Assembly (NCBI RefSeq): GCF_900105905.1
Contig: NZ_FNSV01000005.1
Location: forward strand, 7,378,001-7,442,000
DNA: 64,000 bases
Direction of reading: 5' to 3'
DNA from: Rhodococcus koreensis
Lineage (GTDB): Bacteria; Actinomycetota; Actinomycetes; Mycobacteriales; Mycobacteriaceae
Position 1 is the stretch's first letter. Every line of letters begins with the position of its first letter. A program made the position numbers and the translations under genes. The notes beneath the pieces were generated by a model. The model ran no database searches. It saw only the letters and a list, made by a program, of their open reading frames with translations, and was not told where the DNA came from. This document shows positions 59,197 through 64,000 of this stretch, piece by piece.

Positions 59197-60350
59197 ACGC
59201 CGACACCGCGATTCGCGACGGGGCCAGGCGCGCCGAAGACCGGATTTTGGCGCTGTCACACGACCTGCACGCCCACCCGGAGGTCGCATGGGAGGAGGCA
59301 CGCTCGTGCGTCCGGGTCGCCGGGGTGCTCTCGGACGCCGGCTTCGCGGTGGAGCAGCAGTACGTCGGGCTGCCCACCGCGTTCCGCGCGCACGTCGGCA
59401 CCGGGCCGCTGCACCTCGCGGTCTGCGCAGAATACGACGCGCTCCCCGGCCTCGGCCACGCGTGCGGGCACAACGTCATCTCCGCCATCTCGGTGGGGAC
59501 GGCGCTGGCCCTCGCGCCGCTCGTCGACGACCTCGGCATCACCCTGTCGGTGCTCGGCACCCCCGCCGAGGAAGGCGGGGGCGGCAAGATCGAGATGCTG
59601 AAACGCGGGGCGTTCGAGGGCGTCCACGCCGCCGTCATGGCCCACCCCGGACCCGTCGACGTCGCCCGCGCCGAGCCGTACGCGGTGTCCCACAGCCACA
59701 TCCGATACGACGGTAAGGCCGCGCACGCGGCCGCGTACCCGGAGCGCGGCGTCAACGCGGCCGACGCGTTCACCGTCGCGCAGGTCGCCATCGGGCTGCT
59801 CCGGCAGCAGCTTCCGCCGAGCACCCGCGTCCACGGGATGATGACCCGCGGGGGAGAAGCGCCCAACGCCATTCCCCAGCGCACCGAAGGCCGCTGGTAC
59901 GTACGCGCCGAGACCCTGGACGAGCTGGCCCGCATCGAACCCCGGGTCGCCCGCTGCTTCGAGGCCGGCGCCGTCGCCACCGGCTGCGAACTGACCATCG
60001 CCCCGGAAAGCGAACCGTACTCGGAGTTCCGCACCGACGAAGCGCTGCTCACGTCGTACATCCGGCACGCGCAGGGACTGGGCCGGGTGTTCCGCACCGG
60101 CCCGGACTCGCTGATGAACCGGGCCTCCACCGACATGGGCAACGTCTCGCAGGTGATTCCCGCGATCCACCCCTACATCGGCATCGACTCGGCACCCGCC
60201 GTCAACCATCAGGCCGAGTTCGCTGCGGCCAGCGCCGCACCCGCCGCCGACCGGGCCGCCGTCGACGGCGCCCTCGCGCTGGCCCTGACCCTGCACGACG
60301 CCGCCTGCGGCTCCGCCACCCGTGAGTACTTATTAACCGCCCGACGTTAA
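59193..60350 (+). CDS. M20-family amidohydrolase (PM20D2/AbgB-like)
   Basis: 385 residues. Metal-binding and active-site blocks: SHDLHAHPEVAWEE, CAEYDALPGLGHACGHNVIS, GTPAEEGGGGKIEML and AVMAHPGPVD; the lid domain has IRYDGKAAHAAAYPERGVNA, and a late block is TDMGNVSQVIPAIHPYIGI. The EYDALP-x2-GHACGHN form matches PM20D2-like dipeptidases and AbgB-type aminobenzoyl-glutamate hydrolases, which cleave N-acyl amino acids or unusual dipeptides. It closes the five-gene operon. Its stop codon lies inside a hairpin shared with the convergent VOC gene. Confidence 0.9.
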   Translation: MNADTAIRDGARRAEDRILALSHDLHAHPEVAWEEARSCVRVAGVLSDAGFAVEQQYVGLPTAFRAHVGTGPLHLAVCAEYDALPGLGHACGHNVISAISVGTALALAPLVDDLGITLSVLGTPAEEGGGGKIEMLKRGAFEGVHAAVMAHPGPVDVARAEPYAVSHSHIRYDGKAAHAAAYPERGVNAADAFTVAQVAIGLLRQQLPPSTRVHGMMTRGGEAPNAIPQRTEGRWYVRAETLDELARIEPRVARCFEAGAVATGCELTIAPESEPYSEFRTDEALLTSYIRHAQGLGRVFRTGPDSLMNRASTDMGNVSQVIPAIHPYIGIDSAPAVNHQAEFAAASAAPAADRAAVDGALALALTLHDAACGSATREYLLTARR

Positions 60351-60364
60351 GAAGTACTCACGGG
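60319..60364. terminator. Bidirectional 19-bp stem hairpin containing both convergent stop codons
   Basis: CCCGTGAGTACTTATTAAC (60319-60337) pairs with GTTAAGAAGTACTCACGGG (60346-60364), with one mismatch and an 8-base loop. The TAA of the amidohydrolase (60348-60350) and of the VOC gene (60347-60349, minus) are both in the right arm. Confidence 0.75.
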
Positions 60365-60760
60365 CGCCGGAGGCGCAAAGAACTCCAGCGCAATGTTGTC
60401 GGGGTCGCGGAACGAGATTCCGGACCCGTAGTGCGCCGTCTTGATGCCCCCGTGCTCGATTCCGAGTGCGTCGAGCCGCTCCACCCACCCGGGCAGTGCG
60501 TCGGGGGAACACTGGAATGCGATGTGGTCGAGCCCGACCTGCCGTTCGTCGAACCTCGCCGGGGCGCCGCTGTCGGGATGGGTGTGCAGGCCGAAGAGCA
60601 TGCCCCCGTCGAGGGCGAACACCGTGTGGTGGAACGTGCCCGATTCCTCGTCCTCGTCCAGGACGGGTGCCGAACCGAACAATGCTGTGTACCAGGCGGT
60701 GCTGGCCGCCAGGTCGGACACGGTGATCGCGACGTGGGTGAGGCCCGGGAAACTGGACAT
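60347..60760 (-). CDS. VOC-superfamily (glyoxalase/dioxygenase-like) protein
   Basis: 137 residues, two paired beta-alpha-beta units: LTHVAITVSDLAASTAWYTA, then FHHTVFALDGGMLFGLHTHP, and VGLDHIAFQCSPDALPGWVE with FRDPDNIALEFFAPP. The metal-site positions H9, a His in the middle and E near the end are plausible. Family members are glyoxalases, extradiol dioxygenases or antibiotic-binding proteins; no specific one can be named. It overlaps the amidohydrolase by 4 bases in convergent orientation. Confidence 0.85.
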   Translation of the reverse strand: MSSFPGLTHVAITVSDLAASTAWYTALFGSAPVLDEDEESGTFHHTVFALDGGMLFGLHTHPDSGAPARFDERQVGLDHIAFQCSPDALPGWVERLDALGIEHGGIKTAHYGSGISFRDPDNIALEFFAPPAPVSTS

Positions 60761-61037
60761 CTGCGACTACTCTCTGCTCCGGTGAACGCGGGTGTCCTCC
60801 GACCCTAAAGGGCCGCCGCGATCCCGCGGTGGACAACGGCGAAACCCTGCCCGAGCGGCCGGGACCGCGATGCGCCAGGAGCAGGTAGACGGGCCCGGGC
60901 ACCACCAGGCCGGCCTCGCGTTGCATCACTTCCGCAGATTCAGCAGGTCGGAGCGGAAACCGCCGCGAGCAGTAACGCGAATGTAACCGTAATGCCAGGT
61001 CAGCACCGATTCCCGGGCCGCGGTCTAACCTGGTCCG

Positions 61038-61781
61038 GTGCGCACCGTGGGAGTCGACCTGGCGGCCGAGCCGAAGAAGACGGCCCTGGCCGTTGTCGAC
61101 TGGTCCGACGGCGTGGCCCGCGTCGAGTCGATCAGGCTGGGAGTCGGGAACGATGCCATCGCCGAGGCTGTCCTGGCGTGCGACAGGGCCGGTATCGACG
61201 CACCGTTCGGCTGGCCCGACGCGTTCGTCCGGATGGTGTCCGAACACCACGCCGGCCGGCTTCCCGCGACCGTCGGTCTCGCGAACCGCGAGGGACGTCG
61301 TCCGCTGACCAAGCGGCGCACCGACCTCGTGGTGCAGGCCGCGACGGGAATAGCGCCGCTCAGCGTGTCGGCGGACCTCATCGCACACGTCGCTTTGCGT
61401 TGCGCCGGCATCCTCGCCGAACTCGGCGACCTGGGCGTCGACGTCGGCCGCGTCGACGGGCGGGTGGTGGAGGCGTATCCGGCGGCAGCGCTGCGCACCT
61501 GGGGGCTGGTGTCACGCGGGTACAAGAGTGTGCAGAACCGGGTGACGTTGGGAGAGTTGGTCGACGCGTTCCTCGTTGCCGCGGATTGGATGGAACTCGG
61601 TGCATTCCAGACGATCTGCCGTGAATCGGACGACGCCCTCGACGCCGTGCTGGCCGCCGTCATCGCGCGGGCCGCGGCCCTCGGCTGCACGGCACTACCC
61701 GAAGGTGGCGACCGCGACGTCGCCGAGCGGGAGGGGTGGATTCACGTGCCGACTGCAGGCCTGCAGTCGCTGCGTCCTTAG
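61038..61781 (+). CDS. DUF429 protein (RNase H-like fold)
   Basis: 247 residues from GTG 61038. The opening VGVDLAAEPKKTALAVVDW, then DRAGIDAPFGWPDAFVRMV, RRTDLVVQAATGIAPLSVSA, VVEAYPAAALRTWGL and DDALDAVLAAVIARAAA, follow the DUF429 pattern with acidic residues where RNase H-fold nucleases hold metal. The biochemical role of the family is unknown. The preceding 277 bases (60761-61037) show no gene I can support. Confidence 0.8.
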   Translation: MRTVGVDLAAEPKKTALAVVDWSDGVARVESIRLGVGNDAIAEAVLACDRAGIDAPFGWPDAFVRMVSEHHAGRLPATVGLANREGRRPLTKRRTDLVVQAATGIAPLSVSADLIAHVALRCAGILAELGDLGVDVGRVDGRVVEAYPAAALRTWGLVSRGYKSVQNRVTLGELVDAFLVAADWMELGAFQTICRESDDALDAVLAAVIARAAALGCTALPEGGDRDVAEREGWIHVPTAGLQSLRP

Positions 61782-61846
61782 AGGTCACGGAAGACGGTCG
61801 ACGTAAGCTGGGCGCGATGTCGGGCGGAGAAGTAGAGGAGATCGTT

Positions 61847-62533
61847 GTGGCGACTCGTGCGGTACCGCAGGCCAGTGTCGGCGACGTGATGGCGGAACTG
61901 GCGGCCCTGGAAGATCCGAAGATCCGCGCCGTGAACGAACGCCACGGCGACGATCACGGTGTCAACCTCACCAAGCTGCGCGCAGTCGCGAAGAGTCTGA
62001 AGACCCAGCACGACCTCTCCGGTGAGCTGTGGGGGACGGGTGACACCGCGGCCCGTCTCGTTGCGATCCTGATCTGCCGCCCCAAGGCGTACTCCGCGTC
62101 CGAGTTGGACGCCATGCTCCGCGAAGCACGCGTCCCCAAGGTGCACGGCTGGCTCGTCAGCTACGTCGTCAAGAAGAGCCCGCACGTCGAAGAACTGCGC
62201 GTCGCGTGGTTCGCCGACGCCGACCCTGTCGTCGCCAGCGCGGGGTGGGCGCTGACCAGCGACCGCGTGGCGAAGGACTCCGGCGACCTCGATCTGCCCG
62301 AACTCCTCGACCTGATCGAGGCGCACATGAAGGATGCGCCGGACCGCCTGCAGTGGGCGATGAACGAATGCCTCGCCAACATCGGCATCCATCACCCCGA
62401 GCTTCGTGCCCGCGCGGTCGGCATCGGCGAACGCCTCGAAGTCCTGAAGGACTACCCGACCCCGCCCAACTGCACGTCCCCGTACGCGCCGATCTGGATC
62501 AACGAGATCGTCCGCCGCCAGACCCAGAGCTAG
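61847..62533 (+). CDS. AlkD-like DNA alkylation repair protein
   Basis: 228 residues from GTG 61847, which is 6 bases after GAGGAG; ATG 61817 is a weaker alternative. Blocks VGDVMAELAALEDPKIRAVN, LTKLRAVAKSLKTQHDLSGE, LWGTGDTAARLVAILIC and WLVSYVVKKSPHVEELRVAW fit the HEAT-repeat AlkD family, which removes bulky alkylated purines. Later HEAT-like helices include LQWAMNECLANIGIHHPELR. The gene is 65 bases after DUF429 on the same strand and may share its transcript. Confidence 0.8.
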   Translation: MATRAVPQASVGDVMAELAALEDPKIRAVNERHGDDHGVNLTKLRAVAKSLKTQHDLSGELWGTGDTAARLVAILICRPKAYSASELDAMLREARVPKVHGWLVSYVVKKSPHVEELRVAWFADADPVVASAGWALTSDRVAKDSGDLDLPELLDLIEAHMKDAPDRLQWAMNECLANIGIHHPELRARAVGIGERLEVLKDYPTPPNCTSPYAPIWINEIVRRQTQS

Positions 62534-62639
62534 CCGCGTGCGACTGCGCTGGTAGACCGACCGCGGCGACGTCCGCCCACGAAACCTGGCAAATTGGACA
62601 CCACACGCACCGTGCGTGGGCACACGAAGAAGGAGTCCA

Positions 62640-63095
62640 ATGGCTTTCTGGGATCAGCTGAAGGCAAAGGCGTTCGAGATGAACGGCCAGCTCAAGACGA
62701 AGACGGCGCAGTTCCAGAACAAGGAGTTCGCCAACGCCTCGATGGCCATGTGCGCCCTCATCGCCGCGGCGGACGGGACCATCGACCCGTCCGAGCGGCA
62801 GAAGACTGCGGGGCTGATCACCAGCAACGAGGCGCTCAGTGTGTTCCCGTCGGACGAGCTGAGCCAGAAGTTCGACTGGTACTGCAGCAAGCTGCAGTCC
62901 GATTTCGAGTTCGGCAAGATCGAGGCCACCGCCACCATCGCGAAGCTGAAGACCAAGCAAGATCAGGCTCGGGCGGTCATCCAGATCGGCATCGTCATCG
63001 GCGGCGCCGACGGCAACTTCGACCAGAACGAGCGAAACGTGGTGCGGGACGCCTGTTTCGCCGTCGGCATCGCGCCGGCCGAATTCGAACTCTGA
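62640..63095 (+). CDS. TerB-like tellurite-resistance-type protein
   Basis: 151 residues from ATG 62640, preceded by GAAGGAGTCCA. The TerB pattern ALIAAADGTIDPSERQKTAG is repeated as IGIVIGGADGNFDQNERNVV, each with an acidic metal-binding loop. TerB proteins form membrane-linked or cytosolic metal-stress complexes; lone copies are common in actinobacteria and their role is not settled. It stands alone and is followed by a strong bidirectional hairpin. Confidence 0.88.
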   Translation: MAFWDQLKAKAFEMNGQLKTKTAQFQNKEFANASMAMCALIAAADGTIDPSERQKTAGLITSNEALSVFPSDELSQKFDWYCSKLQSDFEFGKIEATATIAKLKTKQDQARAVIQIGIVIGGADGNFDQNERNVVRDACFAVGIAPAEFEL

Positions 63096-63102
63096 GGTGA
63101 AC

Positions 63103-63131
63103 GGTGACGCGCCCGGTGCGGGCGCGTCACC
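63103..63131. terminator. 12-bp stem hairpin between convergent terB-like and emb-like genes
   Basis: GGTGACGCGCCC (63103-63114) and GGGCGCGTCACC (63120-63131) pair perfectly around a 5-base loop, between two converging genes. No T-run. Confidence 0.75.
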
Positions 63132-63136
63132 GACGC

Positions 63137-64000
63137 TCAGTAGGCGGTGATGATCGGCGCCGGATTCCACAGTCCCGAACGCTGAGTCCGGGTGGTGTCG
63201 ATCTCCGCGGCCGTCGCACCCGCGTCGAGGGGGGAGTACTGCTCCACTCCGCCCCAGTCGCGGTCCCAGTCGTTCTTCAGATACGACGGTATGGTTCGGC
63301 TCGCCCGGGTCATCTCGATCCAGCCGAGGGGGCCGCCGCCGTACCGGTCCTGCCACAGGCTGGTCATGATCGCGCCGGGACGGTCCGGAAGGATCCGGTA
63401 CTCGGGCGCCTCCGCGACACCGGCCCGGTGATCGAACGGTCGCTGGCACGGAAACGCAAGGCCCACAGCCCAGTCGATCATGACCGGCGATTCGGATCCG
63501 ATCACGTCGTTCAGTGTCTGCGTCCGCGGAACCCGCGGCGGTGTCACCGCCAGCCACTGCTGCGGATCGCTGTCCGTGTCCGACGCCACCAGCCGGATGA
63601 CATCCGTATCGGCCGGCAATGAATCGAGCGGAACCCGCAGATTGCGCCACGACGGCGCCGGACCGATGTCGATCGGCGTCACCCGTCCTGCGACCGCGAC
63701 CGTGCCGTCCTGCTGTGCGGTGCCGTACTCCACCTCGAGGTTCTGGCCGTAGGTGACGACGCCGTCCGCGTCGACGGAGCGGATGCGACCCGCCGCGGCG
63801 ATGGAGACGAGGTCACCGGCACCGGTATCCGATTCGGCACCGGGCAGCCGGTACCAGCCGGTGGTCAGCGACGCGTCGCCGTCGCTGCCGTCACTGCCGA
63901 GGACCGGGCTGCTCGCGGGGTCCAGTCCGAACGGCAATGCCACGGCACTGCCGTTGACACCCACCGCGCCGGCGCCGCCGCCGGTGCCCGCGGCGTTGCT
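63137..64000 (-). CDS. Emb-type arabinosyltransferase, C-terminal fragment
   Basis: Last 288 residues of a gene that continues past the right edge; the frame is open to base 64000. The sequence is the C-terminal carbohydrate-binding region of EmbA/B/C: ALPFGLDPASSPVLGS, TGWYRLPG, YGQNLEVEYG, TPIDIGPAPSWRNLRVPLDS, QWLAVTPPRVP, FPCQRPFDHRAGVAEAPEYR and LKNDWDRDWGGVEQYSP. Emb proteins polymerise arabinan of arabinogalactan and lipoarabinomannan at the membrane and are hallmarks of Mycobacteriales. Which of the paralogues this is cannot be told from the C-terminus by eye. Confidence 0.92.
   Translation of the reverse strand, partial: SNAAGTGGGAGAVGVNGSAVALPFGLDPASSPVLGSDGSDGDASLTTGWYRLPGAESDTGAGDLVSIAAAGRIRSVDADGVVTYGQNLEVEYGTAQQDGTVAVAGRVTPIDIGPAPSWRNLRVPLDSLPADTDVIRLVASDTDSDPQQWLAVTPPRVPRTQTLNDVIGSESPVMIDWAVGLAFPCQRPFDHRAGVAEAPEYRILPDRPGAIMTSLWQDRYGGGPLGWIEMTRASRTIPSYLKNDWDRDWGGVEQYSPLDAGATAAEIDTTRTQRSGLWNPAPIITAY

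Noticed and set aside
60761..61037. Possible small minus-strand gene in the gap before DUF429
   Set aside because: Readable stretches exist but contain no start with a ribosome-binding site and no recognisable protein pattern.
1..64000. CRISPR arrays, tRNA and rRNA genes, prophage or integrative-element ends
   Set aside because: Looked for regularly spaced repeats, cloverleaf genes and integrase or capsid genes; none was seen. The only mobile element found is the TnpB transposon.

Overview
The window is high-GC actinobacterial DNA, most likely from a large-genome Rhodococcus (opacus/jostii type). Pointers are an Emb-type arabinosyltransferase at the right edge, a WhiB protein, F420-type luciferase-like oxidoreductases, a Ddn-like F420 protein, an Eis-type acetyltransferase and a DUF5134 protein, together with dense catabolic operons and many regulators. 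This taxonomic call is inference; no rRNA or tRNA gene was seen.

Layout. 0-6.6 kb: a choline/glycine-betaine operon (tail of a Rieske oxygenase, BCCT carrier, betaine aldehyde dehydrogenase, APC permease, GMC choline dehydrogenase), largely coupled by ATGA overlaps. 6.6-10.5 kb: a hydrolase with a degenerate dehydroquinase-like N-terminal domain, an LLM oxidoreductase and two surface/membrane proteins. 10.5-12.4 kb: a TnpB transposon with a recognisable omega-RNA end, sitting in the 5' end of a RibD/DHFR-family gene. 12.4-16.9 kb: XRE regulator and divergent LLM gene, WhiB, malic enzyme, DUF5134, AhpD-like protein. 17-29.6 kb: an accessory catabolic region (hydrolase, cupin, MoaF-like protein, P450, PDR-type reductase, LuxR/AraC/MocR regulators, second cupin, alcohol dehydrogenase, MFS carrier). 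The two cupin genes form an almost perfect ~400-bp inverted repeat about 8.6 kb apart. 29.6-33.5 kb: NmrA protein and a kynA-kynU-paaX-like tryptophan operon. 33.5-41.3 kb: flavodoxin, CysJ-like diflavin reductase and a very long, unusual glutamate synthase large subunit, with no gltD. 41.6-45.2 kb: Ddn-like protein, dicarboxylate/glutamate symporter, IPNS-like oxygenase, GNAT. 45.4-50.2 kb: an amine-catabolism operon (aldehyde dehydrogenase, cupin, dimethylamine-dehydrogenase-like flavoprotein) divergent from a TetR gene with a perfect 21-bp operator. 50.4-60.4 kb: APC permease, LysR, Eis, a YrhK-like protein, a lipoprotein hydrolase, and a five-gene operon (HpaC-HpaB-RidA-DUF1028-M20). The permease and this operon share a 35-bp promoter element. 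60.3-64 kb: VOC protein, DUF429, AlkD-like protein, TerB-like protein and the C-terminus of an arabinosyltransferase.

Most genes serve uptake and oxidation of small nitrogen-containing or aromatic compounds: choline/betaine, methylamines, tryptophan, and an unidentified substrate of the HpaB operon. The least ordinary items are the glutamate synthase with a diflavin reductase in place of GltD, the HpaB/RidA/DUF1028/M20 operon, the TnpB insertion with its reconstructible target, and the inverted cupin duplication.
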